Source: Pseudoalteromonas rhizosphaerae
GTDB taxonomy: Bacteria; Pseudomonadota; Gammaproteobacteria; Enterobacterales; Alteromonadaceae
DNA length: 51,462 nucleotides
Reading direction: 5' to 3'
Assembly: GCF_902498845.1 (NCBI RefSeq)
Contig: NZ_CABVLM010000022.1
Location: 1 to 51,462 of the forward strand
This document shows, piece by piece, positions 40,114 through 49,000 of the stretch (the first letter of the stretch is position 1; every line of letters begins with the position of its first letter). A program made the translations under genes and the position numbers. The notes beneath the pieces were generated by a model. It did not search any database and was not told the origin of the DNA. It was given only the letters and a program-made list of their open reading frames with translations.

Positions 40114-40270
40114 TGTAAACGGGAAGTGTCGCTATGGCTTTTTGGCTAACTTAAGGCGATTCCCATAGTTGAGTGTAGTGCTAACGGGAATAACGCTATT
40201 TTTAAACTGTTAAACCACCCAATACACCTATAAAACCGCTATTTTTTTTATTATTCCCGTTTGCACCCAC
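40107..40270 (+). repeat. Downstream iterons (incA-like)
   Basis: A perfect iteron spans the repA stop codon (40107-40124). A second with two mismatches lies at 40172-40189, and an inverted partial copy (TCCCGTTTGCACCC) at 40255-40268. Copies outside the origin would titrate RepA or allow handcuffing, restraining copy number. Confidence 0.8.
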
Positions 40271-40323
40271 CTTTTTAATCACACTATGGCTTTTTGGCTA
40301 ACTTAAGGTGATTCCCATAGTTG
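40132..40323 (+). repeat. 40-bp direct repeat pair downstream of repA
   Basis: CTATGGCTTTTTGGCTAACT... at 40132-40171 recurs at 40284-40323 with one change; a truncated copy starts at 40330. Each unit begins CTATGG and ends CCATAG, so each can fold. Function unknown. The rest of 40324-41001 holds no convincing gene and looks like origin DNA. Confidence 0.8.
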
Positions 40324-40627
40324 CCCCTGCTATGGCTTTTACACTAACTTTATAGCGTGTGTGACTGTCACACTTTATTGCACTTTTAACCGTATCGGAC
40401 TTAACGCGCACTGGGGCTTTATTTAGCAGAGGACTTACACGTTTGCACTCAATGCGCTTGCGCATGATAAACCCAAACCATGTAATTGATGGGTGCAATG
40501 GTGGTGGGCGTAAAATGCCATTTAAGGCACAGATTTTGATTGCCCCTTTGATAAACCAAAAAAGGGCGCTGTTGTTAGCGCTGTGACGCTGTATGTGTGT
40601 AATACGATGATCAGGCAGGGCAACAAA

Positions 40628-40840
40628 GCCCCCGTAGCGTAGCTACGAAATGGGGCGCTTCATTCATCTTTTAATATACCGCCATGGGCGCAGCCCGTCG
40701 AGGCGGATTGCCTTATACACAGCGCGCTGTGCGTATAAGTTATATAGCTGTTATTTAAATATAAGATAATTTTGCACTTTAAAGTAAGCGCAGAGCACTT
40801 TGCTATAAATCTGGGTTGCACTTTATATGTATAAGATAAC
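40628..40840. other. Candidate origin of the second (IncFII-like) replicon
   Basis: GCCCC-CGTAGC-GTA-GCTACG-AAAT-GGGGC forms a strong hairpin (40628-40656). A DnaA-box match TTATACACA lies at 40713-40721 inside an imperfect palindrome (CTTATAC...GTATAAG). AT-rich DNA with TATAAGATAA repeats follows (about 40745-40840). IncFII-type origins lie downstream of repA in this way. Position-based inference. Confidence 0.45.
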
Positions 40841-41001
40841 TAAAGGTGTATAAATAAACAGTGGTTGATAATAAAAAACATCGGTGGGTTTATAAATATA
40901 GGTTGGCTTGGCTGTGATCACGCCCTGATCGGCGCTGTAATTAACTGACAGGCACGCAAAAAGCCACGCTATACAGCATGGGGCTTACGTTTTTTTGTTG
41001 G

Positions 41002-41901
41002 CTAGTGAGGGGGTGGGGCGTACTCGGCTATACTGCGCAGTTTAGCGAGCTCTTGATTTACTAGGTCTTTAAATGCGCTTAACGTGATCATGCTGGCTGC
41101 AGCGCCTAGCTTTTTGATAACGGCTTGGCGTGCTACATCGCGTTGTTGTTCTGGGGTTTTGGGGTTCATGCTGCGTTTTACTTTCGTGATCGCGCGCTTG
41201 TCTTTAATGCGCTCAAACACGCGGCGGTAATGCGCCAGGCGATCACGTTCTTTAATTTCAGTGATAGACATTTCACCGAGTTGATCGGCGGTTAAACCGT
41301 TATCAAGCGCGTTTTTACGCAACCACTTTAAACGCGCGGTGCGTTGTTTTGCCACACGTTCTGGTGTTATGCCAAGCGCTTTAAAGAATAGTTCGGTTAC
41401 TTCAAAGTATTTGTCTAGCCATTGGCCTGCGTGTTTATCCCACACTTGCCATTCTTTGTGTGCCACGATCCAACCAAGTTCGATCATGTCTTTAAACGCA
41501 CGACTTACGCGGCTTATGCTGGGTTTTGGTGAATAACTAGGATCGTCCTCGGCCTTTTTGCGCTCCGCTTCGCTTATTGTGCTTAAGCCCGTGTCATCGG
41601 CGGCATTGCGCAAGCTAATTTTAACTTGATGGGTAACAATGTTTACGTGCTCACAAAACACTTTAGCCAACGCGCGAATTGCTTTTTCACGATCAGGATA
41701 AAATACTTTAGTGCGTTTTAGGGCGGGGCGCATATAAACAGCGGCGTCACTTTTTACTATGTTGATTTTGTCGCATTTATTCACTAAGTCGCGCACAAAC
41801 GCTAAGCGGTTAGTGTGACGTGCGGGTACTTGATACGCGGGATCAGGGTTTTTAACCTTGTTGCAGTATATCAGAGGGTTGTTATTGTTATGTGTCGTCA
41901 T
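41002..41901 (-). CDS. IncFII-RepA-like replication initiator (second replicon)
   Basis: A 299-residue protein with the IncFII RepA layout: YCNKVKNPDPAYQVPARHTN and FVRDLVNKC at the N-terminus, REKAIRALAKVFCEHVNIVT, ISRVSRAFKDMIELGWIVAH, TELFFKALGITPERV, then the basic helical C-terminus KRSMNPKTPEQQRDVARQAV. This family opens an origin downstream of its own gene, is cis-acting and is normally controlled by antisense RNA. It faces the P1-like replicon tail to tail. A second full initiator in one phage-plasmid is notable. Confidence 0.87.
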   Translation of the reverse strand: MTTHNNNNPLIYCNKVKNPDPAYQVPARHTNRLAFVRDLVNKCDKINIVKSDAAVYMRPALKRTKVFYPDREKAIRALAKVFCEHVNIVTHQVKISLRNAADDTGLSTISEAERKKAEDDPSYSPKPSISRVSRAFKDMIELGWIVAHKEWQVWDKHAGQWLDKYFEVTELFFKALGITPERVAKQRTARLKWLRKNALDNGLTADQLGEMSITEIKERDRLAHYRRVFERIKDKRAITKVKRSMNPKTPEQQRDVARQAVIKKLGAAASMITLSAFKDLVNQELAKLRSIAEYAPPPH

Positions 41902-41940
41902 TATTGCTCTTTGCCTTGCATTTAGCGGGGATGCTGCTTA

Positions 41941-42039
41941 GAATGACGTTAGTTTTCACCGTTCGTCATTCGGTGGAGCGCGTTTGTATTTAATGCTCGT
42001 TTAATACAAACATAAACCTGCGGGGGCTACCGCAGGTTT
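41941..42039 (-). promoter_or_regulatory. Structured leader of the second repA
   Basis: Three stem-loops in series: AAACCTGCGG/CCGCAGGTTT (42014-42039), GTTTGTATT/AATACAAAC (41982-42011), GAATGACG/CGTCATTC (41941-41971). A possible leader peptide MFVLNEH starts in the second (ATG at 42013). CCACCG before the third stem can pair with CGGTG in its loop. This resembles antisense/leader-controlled repA mRNAs of IncFII relatives; the regulating RNA itself was not located. Confidence 0.5.
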
Positions 42040-42092
42040 AACCCTTCCTTTGTTCCATCGTTTAAAACAATGAAACCTGATTAATTAGGATC

Positions 42093-42120
42093 AATGTATC
42101 ACAAAAAGTGTTCAATGCAA
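42093..42120 (-). promoter_or_regulatory. Promoter of the second repA with embedded switch-type operator
   Basis: Minus strand TTGCAT (42115-42120), 16-base spacer, TACATT (42093-42098). The spacer contains TATCAC-AAAAA-GTG (42097-42110), one perfect half and core of the cI/cro operator; the other half diverges (TTC). Confidence 0.5.
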
Positions 42121-42152
42121 GATCATTATCTATTTTGCTAATCTATCGCTGT

Positions 42153-42497
42153 TTATTTGACCAGTGCGTTAATCTGCATAATCGTTTTACTTTCCCACTT
42201 ATGCGCGCGTTTACAGTGATTGTCACCGTCAAACGGTTTGGCTAGCCAGTCGATGATCAACATTTGAGTGTAATAACGTGGATCATGCCGCAGTCTGTAA
42301 CTACGAGCCGATATTGACTCAAGCCGTGTGCCGTGGCAAATGCTGCATATCGCAATATCAATGCTGTATAAGCTGTTAAACGCCCAGTTACTGCCGCATA
42401 GCGCAAACACCGACAGGATGATAAACGGGGCGATGAACAACAGACCACAAAGTAGATAGCCGAGTAGTGTGGTTAGTGTTTTTAGTGTCGTGATCAT
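42153..42497 (-). CDS. Small membrane protein at the end of the tail-fibre operon
   Basis: From the ATG at 42497 (AAGGG upstream) the product has 114 residues: an N-terminal hydrophobic region (LLGYLLCGLLFIAPFIILSV) and a conserved-looking cytoplasmic part ISARSYRLRHDPRYY...IDWLA...DNHCKRA. The ISAR...HC pattern occurs in small phage tail-end genes often labelled without support. Function unknown. Last gene of the late transcript. Confidence 0.62.
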   Translation of the reverse strand: MITTLKTLTTLLGYLLCGLLFIAPFIILSVFALCGSNWAFNSLYSIDIAICSICHGTRLESISARSYRLRHDPRYYTQMLIIDWLAKPFDGDNHCKRAHKWESKTIMQINALVK

Positions 42498-42537
42498 AAT
42501 GTAACCCTTAAAATTAAGGGGCTTAAAAGCCCCGATG

Positions 42538-43188
42538 TTAGTTAGGTATTTGCCACGTTGTTGCAAAGTTGTCGGTGGCTAGTTGGTGCGCTTCGATTAT
42601 TTCAGCCTTTGTGCAATTGACCATTACACCGGTACCAACGTCCGCCGTTGACCACGGGATCATGTCAGTTGGCTCTAACGCCCAATGCTTTACCAGCGCG
42701 TTAGCTAAACGCGTAATACTAGTTTCATCAGCATCAAAGCATTTGCCGCTGGCCGTGGTAACTGTAGCGTTGTCGATTTCTGACTGGCGGCGTAACTTAA
42801 AGATGGTAATGGCATAGGGTTCTAACACCTCAAGCACTGTTTTTAGTGCTGGCCGCTCTGGTGCTTGTGGCTCTGGCCGTGGTTCTACGGTGGTAATAGT
42901 GCCATCTTCATTGGCCACGGGCTCGGGCAAGTTAGCGTTAAACTCGTTGACTTGGTTTAGCTCAACTAAATAATCGTAGTAGTTTTGCGCCCATTGCCAT
43001 TGCTCGCCTTGGGCTGTAATTTCTGCAAATTTTTCAATATGCTCAACTTTGCCTTTTGCGATCAACTGCGCCAGGTCATTTACAACAGGCCCTTGTTTAA
43101 GTGTTGGTAAACCCTGCTCGTTAAGAACAGGGGATTGCTCGTCATCTAGGACGATAAAATCTAAAAGTGGGGTTATGTTATTTGTCAT
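42538..43188 (-). CDS. Tail-fibre accessory protein with DUF4376-like C-terminus
   Basis: Start at the ATG overlapping the fibre gene's stop; 216 residues. The C-terminal ~100 residues fit the DUF4376 module found in tail-fibre tip or assembly proteins (RRQSEIDNATVTTASGKCFD, ADVGTGVMVNCTKAEIIEAH). The middle is a Pro/Glu-rich linker. Probably assists fibre assembly or forms its tip. Confidence 0.72.
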   Translation of the reverse strand: MTNNITPLLDFIVLDDEQSPVLNEQGLPTLKQGPVVNDLAQLIAKGKVEHIEKFAEITAQGEQWQWAQNYYDYLVELNQVNEFNANLPEPVANEDGTITTVEPRPEPQAPERPALKTVLEVLEPYAITIFKLRRQSEIDNATVTTASGKCFDADETSITRLANALVKHWALEPTDMIPWSTADVGTGVMVNCTKAEIIEAHQLATDNFATTWQIPN

Positions 43189-46030
43189 TTTTAATCCATC
43201 CAAGTGGTTCTACACAGCGAGCTGTAACGACTAAAACAGTGTTACCGTTTTCGTCAAACATTGTCGATTGACCGTCTACGATGTGAATTTTGCCGTCATC
43301 GCCCCAATCAACTCCGTTGTGTTTAAGTTCTGTCGCTGCGTATTGAACATAGCCTTGCTGGTTTTCGACTACGTTGTAGTTCAGGGCTTTGAACGCGGGG
43401 CTATCATTTGTTGGAGCGGCGAGCGGGATAGCAACGTGTTTAGTCTCTTTACTTGCTGAGAGTTTACCCGTTGCTAAATCAATGCCGATTTGGTTTAAAC
43501 TTAGTTCAACTGTTTGATTGCTTGTTGATGTATTAACGTTACCAGTGAGTGAAAAACCCAAATCGCGCGCTTGTGACGCTGAGTCAGAGATTAAAACGTT
43601 GTTTAGATTTCTGATGGCAGAATTGACAGCGTTTTTAGTCATTTTAGCTTTGGTTTTATACTGCCAAATGGTCACTTGATTGGCAGGCATATTAGTGACT
43701 GTAACCGTATTTTTTGCCGCGCTACCAATTGCTGTAGTGGCCTGAGTCCACGTTGCACCGCTATCGGTCGTATGAGTGCGGGTAATGTCAGAACCTAAAC
43801 CAGCATATGGGCGCGTGAGTGCAAATTCATCTTTTGTACCATTAGGTAAATCAGGTAAATAGCTGCCTACCCAGCCGTATTTAAGGTCATCGCAGAGTAG
43901 TATATCTGGTATTGAGCCTTGCACATCTGTATGTATAAACTCTGAAGACAACGAAGGCTCAATAGCTAATGACAGAACGTAATTAAGATTTTCACCCGCA
44001 GGTATGCCGTGACCAATTGCGGGGGCGATTGGTAAAATACGAATGTTATAGCCCTCTAATGAACCTGACGATGAATCAAGCAAGGAAAATCCTTGTATTT
44101 TGAAATACATTGGACTGCCATTGTAAAAAATGCAAATCGATGAAAAATCTAGTGAGAAATTTAAATTACTTGTCCACCAACTTGGCTTCGTCATTCCTAA
44201 ATTTAAATATGTCGTAGTGTGATATCCTGAAGTTTGCCCCACATTCGTTATGACGGAACTTTCTTGTCCACGATACTCGCCTGATTTAATAGCTAAGTCG
44301 GCTTCTGCAAAATCTTCTTGCTTTAAACCCCACGCTGAATAGCGCATATCACGGCAGACACCGCCTTGGCCCCATGCGTAGATAGCATCATAGAAACGTC
44401 CATCAGGTCTACCAGAAAAATTGCTAGTCACGCTGCCGCCAATAGCCCCAGAAGCGACATATCCACCTGAACCATGATAACTAAAACAATCACTTCTACT
44501 CGTTAATTTTCTTTCAGTGTTTGCAGCCCACCATTTTACTCGGCTACCATTTGTATTTACGACGGTTGATGTGCCTTGAGTATTAAAGTGCGGGTGGTAT
44601 GCGCCCTGATTTAATCGATTTACGGTAGCACAAACTAAAAAGTAGCATTCACGATCAACACCTACATCTATTGACATATCTTTTCTTAATGTGTGTAAGC
44701 CAGTGCTTAAGTTATCGTCTTTATTTTGATATTGCGGGTAGTTACCCGTGTAAACATTTACGTTTAATTCTTCGGATTGTTGATCTAACACCCCCTGAGG
44801 TCTGACAGAGAATGCTGATCCAAATTTGAGAACTGGTTCGCTGTAATTTATCCACATCCAATCCCCATTACCTACCCCTGCAAAACTACGCGCACGCAAA
44901 GACCACTGGTAAAACTTACCTGTTGCATCATCAAAATAGATATTATTAGCTGGGTCATTTGCTATTACTATACGCTGCGTCTCCGTTGCTGTTTGCCAAT
45001 TAACACCCTTGCCTACGCTGGTTGTATCACCCTCGTACCATGCAAAATAACTTACTGGGCGCACGTTATTTATTGTAGTTGTTATACCATTAATATCAGG
45101 CGCTTGGCTTTGAATTAGACCATTTTTATAAACAAACGGGTCAGCATCATTAATTTCACGCAAGAACGCTTCAAAGCCAAACATGTCAACGCGGTTAGTC
45201 ACAACCTTGTTAGTTTCAGTCTCACTCGCAAATGCAATGGAGGGTGTTGCGTGTGTAACTGAAACACCCGTTTCACTGTCATAAGTGCGAGTACCATCTT
45301 CAGCAAGGGGGAACTGTAAATAGTTATCTCTTGCTGCACTATTTAGATATTCTATTTTTGTTAGCACTCCTGAGACATTAACAAGAGGATAATCACTTTT
45401 AGAATTACCTATAGCGCTAGTTGAACGCCCAAGGACTAAAGTTCGGCCTTGTGAATTTAAAACCCAAAGCCCTTGATTTATTGAACCACCCGCTCCGGTT
45501 AAATGCTTACCAAAATGCACAAAACCACTGGCCGCAAACTTTTGATTATTCACAGCGCGGCGGGCTTCAAACTCGACTTTACGCATAGCCCACGGAAATG
45601 GGTGATACGCGTCCATTTGCGCTTCGTTATCAGCCTCAATCTGCTTTAACGTTTTAACCGTTGTTGTGGTGCCGTCTTGATTGGTGAACGTGACGGTACC
45701 CGTTTTTGTTTGCCAATCTTGCATGGCCACAAAGTTGTCGTTAACGTTTTTGTTAGCGTTATTGATAGCATCAACCGCAGCTCTAAAATCACCCGTTGTT
45801 GGGATAGCTACGGCGGGTTGGTTTGACTGATTGCTGTTAGCCCAGTTTTTAACCAGTTCAATGTACTGTTGATTAGCGCCGCCCACATAGCCACGGTTTA
45901 TCTCAACTAAAAACCCCGCTAAGAATAGAAAATCGCCTTGGCGAATGTTAGCAATACTCTCGCCGCTGTTGATTGTTACCACTTTAGAGCCGTTGGTAAC
46001 ACTGGCTTGACTGGCTGTAAATGCTGCCAT
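43178..46030 (-). CDS. Tail fibre / receptor-binding protein
   Basis: A 950-residue product. The N-terminus (ASVTNGSKVVTINSGESIAN, FLAGFLVEINRGYVGGANQQ) is a beta-rich attachment domain typical of fibre proteins that dock on tail tips; a short coiled coil follows (AIN-rich, near residue 95). The long middle is Gly/Ser/Asn/Tyr-rich beta structure, and near residue 800 comes TRTHTTDSGATWTQATTAIG, a hallmark of phage fibre C-terminal modules. Preceded by GAGGA. Likely determines host range together with the J-like tip. Confidence 0.85.
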   Translation of the reverse strand: MAAFTASQASVTNGSKVVTINSGESIANIRQGDFLFLAGFLVEINRGYVGGANQQYIELVKNWANSNQSNQPAVAIPTTGDFRAAVDAINNANKNVNDNFVAMQDWQTKTGTVTFTNQDGTTTTVKTLKQIEADNEAQMDAYHPFPWAMRKVEFEARRAVNNQKFAASGFVHFGKHLTGAGGSINQGLWVLNSQGRTLVLGRSTSAIGNSKSDYPLVNVSGVLTKIEYLNSAARDNYLQFPLAEDGTRTYDSETGVSVTHATPSIAFASETETNKVVTNRVDMFGFEAFLREINDADPFVYKNGLIQSQAPDINGITTTINNVRPVSYFAWYEGDTTSVGKGVNWQTATETQRIVIANDPANNIYFDDATGKFYQWSLRARSFAGVGNGDWMWINYSEPVLKFGSAFSVRPQGVLDQQSEELNVNVYTGNYPQYQNKDDNLSTGLHTLRKDMSIDVGVDRECYFLVCATVNRLNQGAYHPHFNTQGTSTVVNTNGSRVKWWAANTERKLTSRSDCFSYHGSGGYVASGAIGGSVTSNFSGRPDGRFYDAIYAWGQGGVCRDMRYSAWGLKQEDFAEADLAIKSGEYRGQESSVITNVGQTSGYHTTTYLNLGMTKPSWWTSNLNFSLDFSSICIFYNGSPMYFKIQGFSLLDSSSGSLEGYNIRILPIAPAIGHGIPAGENLNYVLSLAIEPSLSSEFIHTDVQGSIPDILLCDDLKYGWVGSYLPDLPNGTKDEFALTRPYAGLGSDITRTHTTDSGATWTQATTAIGSAAKNTVTVTNMPANQVTIWQYKTKAKMTKNAVNSAIRNLNNVLISDSASQARDLGFSLTGNVNTSTSNQTVELSLNQIGIDLATGKLSASKETKHVAIPLAAPTNDSPAFKALNYNVVENQQGYVQYAATELKHNGVDWGDDGKIHIVDGQSTMFDENGNTVLVVTARCVEPLGWIKNDK

Positions 46031-46057
46031 TGTTTAGTCCTCGTTTATTAAATTAAT

Positions 46058-49000
46058 TTAGTTGCTGCCCGTTACAACAATCGATACTGAGCGCGATCCA
46101 GATATCGGCACCCCGTCTTCGGAGTACGGAAATGCAACAGTATTAGCCACAGCCCTAAGCTGTAATGACTGGCCTGCACTGACTGCTAGATTTGTATTTG
46201 CAGATACTCCAGCGGAAACTGAAAGAATCATTTCTGACCCCTCTTGTATGCAGTTAGCTGTGCCCATCGCGTTATTGCCTGCGATTGATTGCCACGTCCC
46301 CCCGACAAATCTCTCTATATCTATTATTGAATTAGGTTTGTATTGATTTGCAGGGCAGATGCCTGCGCCCATCCCGCTACCTTGAGCCGAAACACTTGCT
46401 GCAATAGTTATTGCTGTTGTGCCTCCTGGTATTGTAAAGGGGCCTGTTGATACATTAAGCAGCCCTGATGTGTTGGTTGCTTGGCGCGATATAGACAAAA
46501 TACCCGCTTGGAAAGTACCCCCAAAATAAAAGCTACCGCTGTTGGTTTTATAGCTAACCGCGTTACTTTTACTCATGCCTGCGTAAATTGGCAGTTGTGT
46601 AGTGCTGTTCCACGTAACGCCGTTTATTTTTGGCCCGTACCACGATATTAAGTCGCCGCTTGGTCCGAACGGCGTGGAACGACCAACAATATCCAAATAA
46701 TCAGAACTCGGCTCCGTGATTACTACCTCGCCGCCCATAATTATTGGTGATGTGATTTGAGTTCCCGCCCTAAAAGAATCCCCATCCACAGAGCCTTTGA
46801 AAAGGCTGTTACCATTAACAATTAACGTATAACCAACCCACGTCGAACCATTGTATTTTTTAGCTGTTTCAACCGTGGGGTCACTTGATTTAAATATATA
46901 TACGATATCACCGATAACCGGAATACCCGTTGGTACCGCCGCATTTGCTATTGCGTCTGACCAAGCACCGGTTGATGTTGCAACCTCGTATTTACCAGCG
47001 CCACGGCTACCGCTGGAACCATCCGTGCCTTTTATAATGTAAGGGGTAGGGTTGCTCCACCCTTGATTAACCCATGCGGTGCCGTTTGATACATAACGCG
47101 CTTTTGATACATACGTGACATAACCCGCCACATACACGGGTGTGTCGCTCCAATACTGCGGTATTTGCTCTACAGCGCCATTAAAACTGCCGCCGCTTGG
47201 TTTTGCGGGCACTGACTGAGCCGCAATGTAAATAAAACTAACAAAGCTGCCGTCATTTCCATCAAAATAATCCACGCCCTTAATCGGGGTATAGCCCGCC
47301 AAACCTAATTGAGTAAATGCAATGTTAGTAAGCTCTGTACCTACTTGATAAATACTACAATCAAACCCGTATTCACCTGTTGGTGCCGTAAGTGATGAAT
47401 AAAAAACCACGCCGTTTTTGTAGTAATGTACGTGCTCACCATCGCACTCAACAGTTAGATTATCTGAGCTGGTATAACTGCCAAAAAAGCCAATATATAC
47501 CCCTGATTCATAAATGCTAATTGAACCTTGATCGCCGTACATTGCAAAGTTAATGTGCTCATAACCCCCCAATGTGTTGGCCGTTTTGCTTAGCCCAAAA
47601 ATAGTATGGCGGCTATCATTTAACGTCGCAGATACAGCACATGCTTTGTATTTCATAACACTCTGAGCACCAGCATCCCAGCCTAATGATCCGGCAACCT
47701 TAGTAACACTGTTACCCGTTTTTACTGCATTTGCGTTTACAGCGTTAAGAGTAAATGCACTCGCGCCATCTACGCCGTTATTACCGTCGGCTATAACAAT
47801 GCTATTACCCGCACCGTCGGTAACTGTGTGGGTACCGTTACCGTTATCTGTTACTGTTGGTATGGGGGCTGCATCACCGTCCACGCCATCTTTAATGGTG
47901 ATGGTGTCTGCGCCGTTGGTAATTGTGTAAGAGCCGTCAGGGTTCGTTGTTATTGTAGGTGTGGAGCCTTTTTCACCTTTTAAGCCCGTTAAACGCGCGG
48001 CGGTTGACCATGATGTGATCGCGGTGCCGTCTTCAATTGTGCGCTCACGGCGGTATACGTCACCCGTTGTGTAACTCGCATGCCATGCGCTGGTACCATT
48101 TACACTATATTGGTACTCAACATAACGGGTTTTTCCGTCTGCACCATCTTGCGCTTTAATGTCATCAAGGTTCTTAACTTCGTGGCCATCACCAAGCACT
48201 AAGCGTCCACGTATTACATGCTGAGGGTTAAGTGGATCAGAGTTATCAACGTAAGACGTTGGCACGAACGTGTCACCCACCATCACGCCCTGGCGAATGA
48301 TGTCACCCACTAAATCAAGGCTTGCAATTTCGCCATCGTTATAGCCCGCGATACCTGTTACACGCCCATTGTTATCGAGTGTCCAACCACCACGGGCAAC
48401 GAGTTTGCCATCTACAGTGGTAAAAAGTTGGCGTAGCTGTTTAATGCTTGCCGTGCTTTCGCCATCTGTAATTTGCATGTTAGCGATAAATTCAGCGAGT
48501 GGGCCGTTAACCCATGAGCCACCATCGGCAACACACTGCACAGCGTCATTCTCGCTGGTTATTTGCCCCTCAGCATTTACGCAATAACCTACTGCAGTGC
48601 GGGTGTATTGCTGAGCTGTGGCTATCGCGGTGTTTTTAGCGGCCTCGGTATCATCATTAATTTTGCTGGTTAGGGTTTGTTGTAACGTGCTGAACGCTTG
48701 GTCTTGGCTTGCGAATGTTTGGGTTATTTCGTCAAACTCAGCAATAGTGTCATCAACAAACGATGCAAATTCTTCATCGCGCAGCGTACTTGCTTCATTG
48801 ATTGTGGCTAGGGCAGTGGTCACATCACTAAAACGTGCTGTTACGTTTTCAAACGTGGCTTGATAACGTTGGTCACGCACTACACTTGATTGATATTGAT
48901 TAGCAAAGGCTTTGTTTAGTGACGTAATAATAGCGTTGCTGCTATTAAAAATGGCTGCTAACTCAAGCTGCTGCTGAGCCAAGCTTTCAAGGTCCGTACT

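Noticed and set aside
40298..40498. A 66-codon minus-strand frame between the two replicons
   Set aside because: It lies over the 40-bp repeats and a palindrome, has no ribosome site or recognisable protein character, and is probably origin DNA.
47900..47990. Collagen-like Gly-X-Y domain in the tail tip
   Set aside because: Only a few GEKGS/DGVDG triplets, too short for a true collagen-like stalk; treated as a linker.
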